Shown one piece after another: positions 12,120 through 25,289 of a DNA stretch of 64,000 nt. Origin of the DNA: Sipunculus nudus. Its lineage: Eukaryota > Annelida > Sipuncula > Golfingiida > Sipunculidae. The stretch lies in assembly GCA_026874595.1 (NCBI GenBank), contig CM049308.1, positions 14,279,501 through 14,343,500 on the forward strand. Reading direction: 5' to 3'. Both the position numbers and the translations under genes were made by a program. Position 1 is the first letter of the stretch; every line of letters starts with the position of its first letter. The notes under the pieces were generated by a model that saw only the letters and a program-made list of their open reading frames with translations, ran no database searches and was not told the DNA's origin.

Positions 12120-12670
12120 TTCAGCAGACGAAACACCGATACCTCCTAACCTTTTTTGCAGAGCACCAGTTGTCTGATCTTGAAACCTCATCGGCTGAAC
12201 TCCATCAACGATCAGCAGACGAAACACCGATACCTCCTAACCTCTTGCAGAGCACCAGTTGTCTGATCTTGAAACCTCACCAGCCCCTCAACGATCAGGT
12301 AAAGAAACACCGCTGCTGATCGATCCTTACCTCTCTTCCAGGCACCAGTTGCGAGTGCCTGATCTTAAAACCTCGCCAGCTAAACTCCTATTAAAGATCA
12401 GCTGATGAAACACTGCTACCACCCAACCTCTCTTACCACGCACCAGTTGTCAGTGCGTGGTCTTGAAACCTCACCAGCTGAACTCCATCAACGATCAGCA
12501 GACGAAACACTGCTACCTCCTAACTACACTTCCACGCACCAGTTGTCAGTGCCTGATCTCCAAATCTCACCAGCTGAACTCCATCAACGATCAGACACCG
12601 CTACGATGATGACGAGACACCGCATGACGAGACACCGCTACCACCCAACCTCTCTTGCAACGCAAGACAT
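12120..12670. repeat. Tandem array of about 90-98 bp units
   Basis: The word CACCAGTTG recurs at 12164, 12253, 12343, 12441 and 12537, i.e. at 89-98 bp intervals, with a damaged unit after the last. Each unit also carries GAAACACCG (or a close variant), CTAACCTC, TGATCTTGAAACCTC and CTCCATCAACGATCAG. Unit lengths vary, so this is an old, drifting array. The frame at 12405-12779 runs through it by chance. Confidence 0.8.
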
Positions 12671-12869
12671 GTATAAGCTCCATCAAGGCAGTGTATGTAA
12701 CCTCAAAACAAAGTGCCATCCCTACCTCTCTACTGACGGCACACAGTTAAAAAAGATAAATACCATCAGTGAGAGGTAGAGGACACATTTAAGCACACCC
12801 ATAAATACACCTTCCCAAGTCAGGTCAGATACACTGGGTCAGATCCATCAGTGACCTACCATCGATTAC

Positions 12870-14075
12870 CTTGAACCCTGATCCATAATACAGTGAGGTA
12901 CGAAAGCTATCCATTTCATTTGGACATGCAGCACAAGGTATTCAACATAACATGCTTAAAGTAACGAATTCCTTTACCCCTGATCCATAATACAGTAGGG
13001 TACGAAAGCTACCCAGGTCATTCGGATATGCAGCACAAGGAATTAAACGTAACATTCTAAACGTAACGATTTCCTTGACCCCTGATCTATAATACAGTAG
13101 GGAACGAAAGCTACCCAGATCATTCGGACATGCAGCACAAGGAATTCAACGTAAAATTCTAAATGTAACGATTTCCTTGACCCCGATCCATAATACAGTA
13201 GGGCACGAAAGATACCCAGGTCATTCGGACATGCAGCACAAGGAATTCAACGTAACATTCTCAACGTAACGATTTCCTTGACCCCTGATCCATAATACAG
13301 TAGGGTATGAAAGTTACATAGGTCATTCGGACATGTAGCACAAGGAATTCAACGTTAAATTCACAAGGTAACGATTTCCTTGACCCTGATCCATAACACA
13401 GTAGGGTACGAAAGATACCCAGGTTATTCGGACATGCAGCACAAGGAATTCTACGTAACATTCTAAACGTAACGATTTCCTTGACCCCTGATCCATAATA
13501 CAGTAGGGTATGAAAGTTACATAGGTCATTCGGACATGTAGCACAAGGAATTCAACGTTAAATTCACAAGGTAACGATTTCCTTGACCCTGATCCATAAC
13601 ACAGTAGGGTACGAAAGATACCCAGATCATTCGGACATGCAGCACAAGGAATTCAACGTAACATTCTAAACGTAACGATTTCCTTGACCCCTGATCAATA
13701 ATACAGTATAATAAAAGCTACATAGGGCATTCGGACATGCAGCACAAGGAAATCAACGTAACTTTCTCAACGTAACGATTATCTTGTCCCCTGATCCATA
13801 ATACAGTAGGGTATGAAAGCTACATAGGGCTTCGGACATGCAGCACAAGGAATTCAACGTAACATTCTCAACGTAACGATTACCTTGACCCCTGATCCAT
13901 AATACAGTAGGGTATGAAAGCTACATAGGGCATTCGGACATGCAGCACAAGGAATTCAACGTAACATTCTCAACGTAACGATTACCTTGACCCCTGATCC
14001 ATAATACAGTAGGGTATGAAAGCTACTTAGGGCACTCGGACATGCAGCACAAGGAATTAAACGTGAGATTCTTCG
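12870..14075. repeat. 102-bp satellite array, 12 units, with a dimeric higher-order segment
   Basis: GCACAAGG recurs at 12931, 13033, 13135, 13236, 13338, 13439, 13541, 13642, 13742, 13843, 13945 and 14047, giving units of 100-102 bp. Each holds TTCGGACATGCAGCACAAGG, AACGTAACGATT and TTGACCCCTGATCCATAATA. Units at 13261-13460 and 13465-13665 alternate two variants (ATGTAGCAC with AAGTTACATAGG, then GATACCCAG with CATAACACAG), so a two-unit block of about 203 bp was itself duplicated. The last three units share TACATAGGGC or TACTTAGGGC and look recently amplified. The short minus-strand frames in it are by-products. Confidence 0.93.
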
Positions 14076-15479
14076 CAGGAGCTGGGATGAAGTCATGCCA
14101 CAAAATGTCAAGGATACAACGGTTATCTCCAGGCACTTATGACAAGGGCAGAAAATGAGTAAGCTAACCGGACCTAATCCCATTTGTCTATTTCTAGGAA
14201 GATCTCTGCGTGCATCATCGAGGCAGGGATTGCTAAATGCTAAATTTCCATGTCATCTGGAAGAACTTCACAATTCCTAAGCGACCCCTACAGAGTGAAC
14301 CTTGGTCATGTAAAAGAAAGCAAGGAAGACACCACAAATGCTTTCGAAACAATTGAAAGACCAGCACAGTCCATACTGACATTTCCCAAAATCTGCTAAG
14401 TTATAGCAAGACCGGGTATGTCGCTATGCGCTTACAAAATAGACAAATGACATACTGACAGCTGAAGCGTAACATTTAACATTAAATAAAACGAGAATGA
14501 AACGAAGATACATGATGCCGGCCCCAAAATGGCAATGACAAGCGGTCGAAACAGGAACTGGTGTGCCCGAATGTATTATCACGAGACTCTCATGTAATTT
14601 TAATCAGGTATAAAGATTTGGCAACAGCATTCATATCCCAATGTATATTTTCTAAGCATAATAACTAAATCTGGTCTTCTCTTTTATTATCTTATCTTAG
14701 CTTATCTAAGCTTATCTTAGCTTATCTTAGCTTAAAATGAAAGTGTTATCAAAACCCAACCCCGCACATATAAATCATCCGAAACAAGCAAATTCGTGGA
14801 ATTAATGTCCCCAGCTTTGGGATATTATCGTCTTTCATGCTTGATAAGCAACTATAATCATGACATGTGGAAATCATCATCCGAAATATAATAAAAGCGA
14901 CCTCTCCACAATATCATTGTATAAATACCCAGTGTGCCGTCTAATAAAGCAAGCCCCCCCCCCCCCCACCCTTTACCCATCTATACCTTGTTATCTCCTG
15001 CCTCAGTAGAGAAGCTGCGTCCATCTGTTTGTCCCGACGCCTGTCTGTCTGTTTGTCTACTGTCTGTCCGTCCCTACATCCTTCCGAATGTAAACAATAT
15101 CCATGCGTCGTGATATCTAAAAAAGATTTAGCCCTGCAGATCAACTTCTAATTTTAATAGCAGGTTTATCTTTTGGGCCTGCGAACCATTGTATAGGTCA
15201 CAATATACTGATATTTAAAAAAAATTAAGCCTGATAAGCCAGAGATTTGGCGATTAGCAACAAGTGATCTTTCTACCTCCGCATATAAACAACATATACC
15301 CCTTTAGGTTACATGTTTTCCCGTTTGTCAACATTTCTGTGTTAACAAGCATGTTGTTGAGAAACAATTTCATATATCCTTCACGAAGGCCTTATAAGAA
15401 CGTTTTACAACTAAAATTACTCTTAGATCATCAATATATACACAGAGGAAACAAAAAATCACATGTATTCTTTTCAAAA
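14076..15479. other. Intergenic stretch with short simple repeats
   Basis: No gene was recognised. It holds a decamer repeat CTTATCTTAG, about 4.5 units, at 14691-14734, and a C-run near 14955-14967, followed by a CTGTCTGTC-rich stretch near 15040-15072. The rest looks unique and AT-rich. Confidence 0.5.
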
Positions 15480-16200
15480 GGTAGTGAATGGACACCTTTA
15501 AACCGTCTTCCCTTCTTTCGCCGGCAGGAAAAATCTGTGGGATCAGAAGATCTGAGGGTGCTGCCGGATTTTTTTAAATGTCAAGGATTTTTCCGGCCGG
15601 ATTAAAATCGGCTGGAAAAATTCGGTAGATGTGATGACGGAACTGAACAGGCTGATTTAAAACCTACCTTTTCTTCTTTTCATATCGAAAATAGAAGTAA
15701 CCAAAATGACCGGAGAAATCGGTTGATTGCAGGAAAAATTGGTAGGTGTACGAGTACTCAACGGCCGGGGAGACTTGTATAGATTTATCCGAACGGGTAA
15801 AAAAAATTGGCCGACAATAAACAATCAGTAGATGGGAGGCCGGCTTAACATTTTGACAACAGAAAACTCGGTACAGATGGTAAAAAAAAAAAACATAATG
15901 GGTAACTGTTCAGGGCTCAAACTTTAAATATGATATGTCGAAAATGTTAAGTGTTTCCCTAAATTTGATGTGCTGAATCAATTAAAATTATAATTTCCAA
16001 ACTATATTTCAAAGTTTAAACCTTTAAATTTTTAAATTAAAAGTTTAAAATATAAAAAGGCATCTAATATTAAAACCTTACTTTCACATTGGGAATAGCG
16101 TGGCAAGACCTAATCATCAATTTGATGAGCCAAATTAAATAAAAATGTTATTTTTGTCCTTCAGCTCAATCCAAGCCTCAAAGTTGTTCTTTCTTCTGTC
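15480..16200 (+). repeat. Left arm of a long inverted repeat
   Basis: This arm matches, in inverse orientation, 19240-19960. Shared landmarks in mirrored order are CCTTTAAACCGTCTTCCC, ATTCGGTAGATGTG, GATTTAAAACCTACC-like words, a TTCAAA/TTTAAA-rich centre, AACCTTACT and ATAAAAATGTTATTTTTGTC. The arms are roughly 700 bp and clearly diverged. A sub-block (about 15495-15850) itself begins with an ACCGTCTTCCC word and ends with GTAGATGGGAGGCCGGCTTA, so a smaller inverted-repeat element may be embedded here. Confidence 0.6.
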
Positions 16201-17383
16201 AATTTACATTAGAACCTGTAATCTGTTCCTAGAAGCGTCTCAGGTAAAGTCACATATCATATTAAAAAGATGTGTTAACTGAAAGGCAACGAATAATTCT
16301 TTCATATAAACTGGTTTTATTTCTTTTTCCTCTGACGACATTCACTCGAACTTAGTTTCGTGGCTGGTTCTTTTAAACTCCTTCCGGCCGTTTGAAAGTG
16401 CATAGTTACATACTTTGCAAGGAAACACATATCTGAGCGCATATTACCAGCTGTATAGTTCAAGAATGAAAAGTTAATATTTTGCAAGCATGAATAAGGA
16501 GTCACGAGCCACATGCAAATATATTGCCCAATCAATCCTTCAGTATTTGCCTTAAAGTTTACAAAATTTATTGATTCATTTGAATAGGTTATAAACGAGA
16601 GAAAAGCTCTTAAACGCTGGCCTCACTGATTGCCTCACAATTTGGTGTGTCGCCAGTTCTCAGATATCCTGACAAGATACAAAAGATGATGGAGTTTGAC
16701 TGTTTTACAATAAAAAGGGGGACAATAAATAGTCTTTGTTCGACAAACTAAGAATCGGAAATATTAAAGAATTATGAGTAAACCACATAAACCATAAGAA
16801 AGTGTCTTCTGTCATGTATAATCTTGAGCTGAAAATTTTACTATTTGATTTCTTTATTTGAAATTAATACAAAATGTTTGTCAACACTGACCATGTGATG
16901 CCATTAAGTGTAGTTTTTTCCACATTGTTTTCAACCGTAAAAGACGTACAAGGATTTCTACAAAAAAGTATGGTTTGAAGACTTATGAAGAGGTATTCTC
17001 TTTCAAATATCCAGCAAAGTGGAATTATCAATAAATATGAATTATTTTAGGATTTTCGTCACCTCCATCTGTCTTCTATATACTGACCAGTTCTTCAGAA
17101 CCGTCTTGTAAACTTGGCTTACAAAACGAATACAAAAAATCATTTATATCTTGAAATTTTTGACAACGTTAAGATTTATCAAATTAGATTATTGCAGGTT
17201 TTTTTATACATATCAGGTAGCACTTTACCATCCAAGGCTAAAGATGATACTGAAAACTAAATTGATAAAAAGAGAACTTACCATAAGGGAAGTTTATATC
17301 TGTTTCCGTTTTCAGCTTCTTTGCAGTCCTGGCCCTCGAAAAGTTACTTTCAAATGTTGACGTACCACATAAGACAAGTGCTT

Positions 17384-17386
<3 letters not shown>
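16201..17386. other. Spacer of the long inverted repeat, nothing recognised
   Basis: AT-rich sequence between the left arm and the TA microsatellite, with no supported gene. The minus-strand frame at 16317-16535 and the plus-strand frame at 17151-17360 have no recognisable domain. Confidence 0.4.

Positions 17387-17451
<65 letters not shown>
17387..17451. repeat. TA microsatellite, about 32 units, beside a LINE 3' end
   Basis: An uninterrupted TA run of about 65 bp. It lies some 180 bp beyond the stop codon of the LINE fragment, on the side where that element's 3' end should be. Several CR1/L2-like LINEs end in short simple repeats, so this may be an expanded 3' tail. It also causes a spurious isoleucine-tyrosine frame on the minus strand. 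Confidence 0.85.
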
Positions 17452-17457
<6 letters not shown>

Positions 17458-17630
17458 CTTATAATGCCAGAATACAAGACCCTGCTTAAGGCGCATAACA
17501 ATAACATATATAAATAGCAATCGCATACATTCAAAATAAATCACAATACTTAATATATATTCAAAACATAATGCCAGTGTTTAGATCAATAAAATGTCAT
17601 AATACTGAATACTAAAACATGGCATAAAAG

Positions 17631-18360
17631 CTATTTTATATTATATATTATCATAGGCTTGCCTAAAAAGTGAGTCTTCAGTGCAGGTTTAAATATATCA
17701 ATAGAACCTGATTTCTTTATATAATCCGGCAAATTGTTCCAGAGCACAGGAGCACAACAAACACCTGAATGCTCTTTCCCAATATGAGATAATTTACTCC
17801 TAGGTTCACAAAGACGCATGTACTTATTACTTAATTTCAATGCACGAGGTGTAAAATGTAACTGGAGTAATTCTGTGACATAAAGAGGTGCTTTCTCATT
17901 GAGAGCCTTATATGTAAGCAGCAATATTTTAAATTTAATACGAAATTCTACAGGTAGCCAGTGCAACTCGAATAAGATGAGTGATATATGATTACGTTTT
18001 GGACATTTTGATACAATGCGAGCCGTCTGATTTTGAATTCTTTGCAGTCTTAACATCTGAGATTTGGGTACTCCATATATTAGGGAATTACAAACATCTA
18101 ACCTCGACAAAATCAAACTCTATGCTAACTGTGCAGCAGTTGACTTAGAGAGATATTTGCGGATCCGCCCAAGATTGTACAGATTGAAATAAGCACTCTT
18201 ACATATTGAACTGATTTGTGCCTTTTGTTTCATATGATCATCAAAAATAACTTCTAGATTTCGCACTTTCCAGGTTGGTTTATAGCACAGGTACCAATAG
18301 TATTGCAAGGATTAACAACTTTCTGTAACTGCTTAGGTGAACCCATAATAATCATCTTAG
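17631..18360 (-). pseudogene. 5'-truncated non-LTR retrotransposon (CR1/L2/jockey-like), C-terminal end of the polymerase ORF
   Basis: The minus-strand frame carries the characteristic C-terminal signature of LINE polymerases. It includes a WKVRNLEVIFDDHM-type segment, GRIRKYLS, ILSRLDVCNSLIYGVPKSQ, LQRIQNQTARIV, ELHWLPVEFRIKFKILLLTY, VLWNNLPDYIK and FKPALKTHFL, ending at a stop at 17631. A single in-frame TAG near 18119 breaks it just before the SRLD motif, and a frame change occurs above 18308, where KMIIMGSPKQLQKV is still readable. Similarity stops near 18360, so the catalytic core and the endonuclease are missing, as expected for an incomplete reverse-transcription product. It lies in the spacer between the two long inverted-repeat arms. 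Confidence 0.85.
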
Positions 18361-19239
18361 TTTATATAAAATTTTCCTGACCGATTCCTGATCAAGATCT
18401 AGGTATGACCAGACCCCAATCATAATGCCTGTCAGCTAAAGTCCCGATTTCCAAATAACAATGACTGCTTCTCCAGTCTTACCAAGTTAACAGCTATCCA
18501 ATTAAGACCCGCTGATCCAACTCAAATATTTGTCTAACATTTGAAGAGGTGTAAGATTGTTTAATTAATCAAATGTATGGGCTGCCTAAACAGTTGTTAT
18601 ACTATATGTTCACAATCTGTATCAGGATTTGGGCTTTCAACTTTCAACACTACATGCAAATGCTCATATTCAGGCTTATTTTATGAAATTAAAATTATTT
18701 CGCCTCCCAGTGGTTATCCCCATTTTTCAAGTTTATTAAACTTTGGATTACTTTTGAGGCGCTACATCACATTAATGATGTTAGTGCTATCTTTCCCACG
18801 TAATGCCCGGGTAACAAAACTTATAAAAACAATATAAAAACATACATACATCATAAATGTATAAATAGCTATAATTCTAAATTCAGGATGCAAAGCAGAA
18901 ATGTGATGAAAGCTATTATTTCACTGGAATTTTCATAAATTTTATACTTTTAACTGAATCTACTGAGTTTTTTTTGCAAATGCCGTTAAGACTTTTTAAA
19001 TTCTGTTAATTTTTATTTATTTTTTATTGGTAATTTCATTTTGAAATTCATATTAAAACTAAAAATTTATATTTGTAACTTTATTTCAGTCGAATCAGAG
19101 AAAACAAAAACAAATTGCCGCATGCCGTTTATGTGGAATGTATACATTAAAGTTTTACTGTGCTGCAAAAGCTGATGTGTATATGCCCTTATTATAAACA
19201 AATAATCACTTTTTCGATTTCTTTAAGTAGCTTAAAATT
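18361..19239. other. AT-rich spacer, nothing recognised
   Basis: Sequence between the broken 5' end of the LINE fragment and the right inverted-repeat arm. No domain is visible in the plus-strand frame at 18577-18837. Confidence 0.4.
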
Positions 19240-19960
19240 GTAAACTTTGAGGCTTAAAATTAGCTGAATGACAAAAATAACATTTTTATTCAATTTGGCC
19301 AATCAAAATGATGATTATGACTAATCTTGCCTCTTTATATCCAAAAATACAGTAAGGTTTCAAAATAATATGCCTTTTAATATTTGAAAATTTTAATGTA
19401 AAAATTAAAATTTATTTTAATGGATTCAGCAAATCAAAATAAAGTAATGTGGTTGCTCTGATTGAATTTAGCAGTGCACATTTCTCTACATGACAATTTC
19501 CATGTGTAAACCCCTGGCATTAATTGATATACTAGTATTTAAAAAATATATTTACCGAGGTAAGTTTATAAAATTGCCGATTTGAAGCCTTTTGGATACT
19601 TTTCCTGAGGGGGGAATGTTCTGAAATATGATCTCTATGAATTACTTTGACGGAAAATGGCATCAAACCTAACAATGATAGGGAGTGCAGCAAAACTTAA
19701 AATTCCAGAATTGGCCCAGGACTATAATCAGTAGAAGGAAACCTTGATAAAAAAATCCGCCTAATTTTTCCGGTTGCGTCGCCACATCTACCGAATTGTC
19801 AAGGGTTTTCTTAAGCCGATTTTCACTGCCTGATTTTCAAAAAAATCCTACCTGCAGCACTTTCACTTTCTATTTCACTTTCACCGATATTTCCGGCTGA
19901 AAAAAATATCAGTTGTGAATATCGGTAGATGGGAGACAGTCTTAAAACCGGGGAGGCAAC
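19240..19960 (-). repeat. Right arm of the long inverted repeat
   Basis: Inverse counterpart of 15480-16200. Its outer end holds the complement of ACCGTCTTCCC-type words (GGGAGACAGTCTTAAAACCGG near 19930-19950), then ATCTACCGAATTGTCAAGG, and its inner end holds ATAACATTTTTATTC and CTTTGAGGCTTAAAATTAGC. With the left arm it would enclose about 4.5 kb. Confidence 0.6.
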
Positions 19961-20149
19961 ACCCTGACATCCAACGGCCCTGCAGATTTTAATAAACAAT
20001 CGATAATAAGAAACAAAATGACGGTCTTGGTTTAGCATTTTGTTTCAAAAGCTATGTATAAGCTACGACACAAAGGAACAACCCATAGGTCATGACGCCT
20101 GGCTGACTAGTAAGACATTGTAGGCTAACATTTATCTGAAAATAAAATT

Positions 20150-21570
20150 GAGATTAACTTCAGCCGTGATCTTAATCTTTTATTATCTAATACCAAAGTC
20201 GACAGGAATCTTCCTTGAGTGGTGGGTCGCTCATATGTGAAGACTGAAATCAATTATGAAGGTCTATACAGATTGTACAAGAGCAAAATAAGACTTATGA
20301 AGAACGAAAAATTGGTTTGAAGTAAAGACCTTCTAACACCAAAGCTGACAAGGTCCTTTCTTAAGTGGTGACCGGTCTGTACAGGTTGCAGAAGAGAAAT
20401 ATAAGACACAGTCAAGGTCGCCAGTTTTTACATTCCTTCGAGAAACAACTTGCGTGTTAAATTTGAGGTACACATGCCAAATATTGCATAAGAAAAATGC
20501 TTAAGACAAAGTATATTTCGACTGATTTTACCTTCAAGATAAAGGCCAAGGTCACAAGTTATCAAAGTTCTCTAAGAACTTGATTGAAATATTTAGTCTA
20601 TTAAATTTGAGGACAAAATATGCAATACTTCAAAATTTATCAGGTTAAAAAATGTTACATCTTGACTGATTTCACCTTGATCTACAAGGTCAAGGTCACC
20701 AGGTTGACCTTGTCAAAGAGCAATGTGGAAATAACATGGGTGTGAAATCTGAGGTGGATATCTCGTGTACAAAAAAAAATTATTGGATCAAAATTGTTCC
20801 ATACTTTCCGAGATTTGACTTTGAAAGTCATGCTTGAGCCAACTTGTTTTTTTTTTTTTACTTTTGTCAGAGAGCATTATGGAAACAACTCGTGAGTCAT
20901 ATATAAGGGGAAACACCTTAGTACTTCAGGGGTCATAATTATTCAAGATTTTTGCAGATCTGACCTTAAAGATAAGTTCAAGGTCTCCAGTTTTCAAACC
21001 TCCTCCGAAAACTGGTGTGTCAAATTTGTAGAACAAATATGCAGTACTTCAAAACTGGTAGGGGTCATAATAATAATCCTAGAATTCTGCAGATTTGATG
21101 TTGAAGTTCAAGGTCAGGATTACAAGTTTTTAATAATACACATAATAAACACACCAAATTTCAAGAATGATATAATTTGCCAGTCTCAAAAAAAAGAACA
21201 TTGCATAAGAAATAGAAAAGGTGTCGATACCAGTCTTAAGTCTGAAGAAGCTTGCCATGATGAATAAATACACGAAGTTTCAGGACACTATACGTGAAAT
21301 CGAAGCTGACAGCTTGATGAAAGCTGACAGTTTCAGATCAGCATAGGGGATAAAATGCATAAAAATATAATAAAAAAAAATACAGGTGGCGACACCAGTC
21401 TTCAGGAACATAAATCTAGTCATGATTAATAAATGTGCAAGGTTTCAGGACAATGGATGAAAAAAAATGTTGGAGACTGAAACGATTGCTGTCATTTGAC
21501 AATCTCAAAATTAGAGAATATTAGAAAAATACTGGTGGCGCCACCAGTCTTTAGCGATTTGTGCTACTTA
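20150..21570. repeat. Old dispersed-repeat block with AAGGTCA words
   Basis: Diverged repeated modules of roughly 140-280 bp. AAGGTC recurs near 20416, 20551, 20690, 20969 and 21108, usually as CAAGGTCAAGGTCACC or similar. Words such as AATATGCAATACTTCAAAA and TTAAGTGGTG also recur. It ends with a perfect 18-bp palindrome ACTGGTGGCGCCACCAGT at 21531-21548. Related modules occur at 51840-52560 in the ISCA2-TMEM223 intergenic region. Confidence 0.6.
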
Positions 21571-24196
21571 ATTTAGGTACCAGGCTATAAGTAGGTTCAC
21601 AGGTGACAATTTCTTTATAAATCATTCAAGACAGGTACTGTTTCAATGTGCTTTATCAATAATTGCACAACAACTGTTGTTTCAACAGAGCAGATGCAAC
21701 CTCAGCCCTTATCCATCAGGGTTAAAAATATTATTCAAATTAAAGTTTGAACAACTTGTTAATAAGAATAAGATTTTAAACTGCCAATATTAAAATTTGT
21801 TTATATTTAAAACAGTCTTGGAACACCGATAGCTTAGAAATTTGTGTTTTTATGCAAAACTTTGAACTGGAAATATCATGCTGATTTATTTCGCGGATCC
21901 ATTCTCGTTTATTTCTTTTTTGGTGGAAGGATGGGCACCAAGTCCTAGAAAAATGTTGCTGTTTGGTTTTTCACTAATTAAAGGAATGTCGCGTTTTTGT
22001 TGTGATCTTCTTGCATTTTGAAAAAAAATACTTATTTTGTCCCCAGCTAAAGTAATAAAAGTATATTTAAATAAAAAAATATGTTTGTTTTAATTTACGT
22101 AATCATATTTTTTTCACAAATTGTGGACAAGGAAATATCATTCCTGTTACAGCTGATGCAACATTATACAGTGTAATAAACCATGAGGTTACCTACAAAT
22201 AAACTAGAGTTCATATATTTTCCAGCTCCTCTGTGTTAAAGATGGAAAGAAACCATTCTTGTGGGATGCGAATGAAAAAAAAAATTAAGAATATTTCCTT
22301 TTTTCGTTTTGATATGATCGATTTAGATGTGTATGCACCGATATAAAATAAAATGTTTTGATTTTCCGTTCGTACAGCAATTTTTGTTGGGACATAAAAT
22401 ACGTTCTCATGCATCGAAACGGCTTTAAACGGACGATCGGATGGCCGGGTTCCCGTAAGGTATAATTGCTATCTATAGCACAGATGACTTATATATGTAA
22501 ACAGTCAGCTGCGCTAAAATGAGACTTCTGCATTTTTATCATAGTCTTATGTTTAAGGAAACTCCTGACCGGCCCTGGCGCCATATTATTCTTGGAATCA
22601 ATCATGATTAAAAGTATATACATTATATGCTAATGTAAGAGAATAAATTTGTATTGTTTTCAAGACCCTCGTACGACCAGCCGTGAATACATGACTCAGT
22701 AGGCCTAACTTGAGTCGTGATACAAGCCATGCGGGAGAATGTAGAAAACAGCCGATAATCTTAACATTTAGCTACGAACGATGAATTAACACAAAAGAAT
22801 ACATATGAACTCACAAACCAAACTGAAAATCCGTCTCTATGTTAACGAGTCATTTCCTGTATCGCGAACAAGTTGGCTGCCGTCCAGTTACCCGTGCGAG
22901 CAATGTTTGTTTTCATGCGGTCAGATATTCATCAAACTTGCAAAGGGATTTACCAATATGCTGAGTCAAAGCATAATTTGTCTTATACATCGTAGATGTT
23001 GTAAGAAAGTTTACTAAACAAAGCCTACAGGCCTAATGCGAACCTGTGTAATGGGATATACACCAGGTATAATGCTTCAATGCCGGACCATCATTTTTCA
23101 TGTGCACGTGTAACATGCATATGACCAATGCAAGGATTAAACATTTAGAATAAGAAAAAATTACACAAACATCACTGCTGAAATTCTGGCATGGGTGCAC
23201 ACAACACAAATAGGTCATGGGCTAGTGGGGGTCATAGTCCACCCCCCTTGTGATTTACTTTAATGGGTATTTTCATGTAGCCTTAGGTCTAACAAGTCAG
23301 AAAATTGATGTTGCCAGCAAAAAAACTGTGATGGAAGATACCGCCCATGGACTTTTTAACCACGGCTACTTTTACAGCTGGAGGCAGATAATTAGGGGTA
23401 TGGAAAATCAAAACAACCCTAACTTGGCAACTCTTCACCAAAATATTTCAAATGACCACTTAAAATGTTTGCCTTGTCAAGATCTGCCAGTTCATGCAAA
23501 TGATATGCAAATTTATTTTGGTGAAAAGGTCACCAGAGGTCAAAAGGTGACAAACTTTGACCTTTACCTATAATTTCTCGTATTATCAGGGTTAATTTAT
23601 CGCTAAGACCATAATTTTTTTTATATAAAATTAATTGAAATGAAGGTTAACATGTGCTTTTTAAATACCTGGAGTCAAAACGTTTGAAAAGAAGTAGTGA
23701 TTACCCCACGGTGTGCGAGATATTTTTGCACTTTACATACTTTTTCGTAAGTATTATTGAATGTGTTGAATAGGAGTAAGGCAAAATCTAACAAGTGGTA
23801 CTTTGAAATCTCTCATTGAATCTTTGCAAATAATCACAAAAGATCATATTTGTGTGTTTCTATAAAATGAAACATAAATTATGCAAATATTTTCACCGAA
23901 GCGTTTGTTGGTGTCAAAAGTAAACAAAGGTTGACCTTACCAACACCATAGCTTTTTGTTACACATGGTCGTTATAAAGCGTGCCATGAAATTTTAATAT
24001 TGAAAGAAATATACATTTCTTTCTATCTCTCAACGCATTTCCAGTAAACATTTAATTTGACTAGTAACAGGCAAAATATTATTCTTTTTTGGATAAATAC
24101 CCTTATATATAAATACCCACATATATCCATTTTTATCACTAGTATACAATATATAAGTTATTATAATTCATATTATAATTAATAATTAATTCTCTA
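21571..24196. other. Intergenic stretch, no supported gene
   Basis: AT-rich, mostly unique-looking. The longest frame (23250-23573, plus) was inspected; it has no motif I recognise and is preceded by nothing like a promoter or splice acceptor. GGTCAAAGGTGACCTTTGACC-like words near 23535-23565 resemble the AAGGTCA repeats elsewhere. Confidence 0.4.
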
Positions 24197-25289
24197 ATTA
24201 ATTACATATGATTAATATTATATCTCACCTGCATGGATATATTACTGAGGTCGTCATAGTATAATAATTGTGGTAATTGATTACAAATTGCAGTTTTATT
24301 AATGAAGCGATCTTTTATACTTATACATAAATGGCCTGCCTCCGTGCATTTTGGCTAACGTTGGTAGTCTAGTTTATTTTATATGGACCTCTGTCAGTCA
24401 TTTGTTTTTACTTATGACTGTCTGTAAGTCTATTCGTTCGCTTGTCCTGTCTACCTGACCATCATCTTGACCGAAAAAAAACACTCTCTGACAGGCTGGT
24501 TCACTATCTAACCGGTACACCTGTTTCTCATTTTGACTCTGATCAAATGACTCTCTCTTTTGCGGTATATCTTACTTTCTGTTAGAGTTGATGTCTATCT
24601 CTCTGAATAAATGCCTGACTGACAGGCAGTTTAATGTCTTCTTAGTATTCGAACAACTGCATAGTCCATAAAAATACAAAAACACTGCCATTTGGATTGG
24701 CAGTCAGTCAGATTATCACAAATAGTCAGTAGAATGTCAGATACGACAGTCAGACCAGCTATATATTTGCCTGATAGTCAGATTGATGACTATAGCCCTA
24801 GCGGCGTTCAGTCTGTTTGATTAATTAGCTAACACTCTGGAAGTTCAGGAGCCTGACTGTCTTTCTACCAATGTTCCTGGTCGACAGGTGGTCAGTTATT
24901 TCCTGACTACCAGACTGGTAATCCACAAGACGGCGTCCCCTTTGTTCAACGATACATAAATGCTAGAACCAGAGCTTTAGTCATCAATCTGACTATCAGG
25001 AATATATATCCTTCCAGAGAACTATCTAACTAATCGTCTAGGAGACAACGCACCAGATAAATAATAAATATGTCAAAAGGCTGCCCGTTAGAGAGCTGGT
25101 CAGTCAGAAAGACCATGACACATGAACAGTCATAGCCAGGTGGTGGGAATGGTTTAATTGCCACCAGAGCTAGTCAAAATCAAATCAGATATCAGTGACT
25201 GCCTGACAAGCTTTGTGAAGGTCTATCTGACTGTCCCTTCTGACTATCTACTGACTATCTGTGGTAATCTGACTGACTGGCAACCCCAC

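Noticed and set aside
12405..12779. 124-codon frame with repeated HQLSV and SPAELHQRS segments
   Set aside because: The repetition is that of the 90-98 bp DNA array; unit lengths are not multiples of three, so the frame is not kept from unit to unit.
12120..14075. Regularly spaced repeats that could suggest a CRISPR array
   Set aside because: The repeats are 90-102 bp head-to-tail units without unique spacers, in a eukaryotic genome with spliced genes; they are satellites.
15264..15605. 113-codon plus-strand frame
   Set aside because: It runs into the arm of the long inverted repeat and shows no known domain.
23250..23573. 107-codon plus-strand frame
   Set aside because: No recognisable motif, ends in repeat-like GGTCAAAGGTGAC words, and no splice or promoter context.
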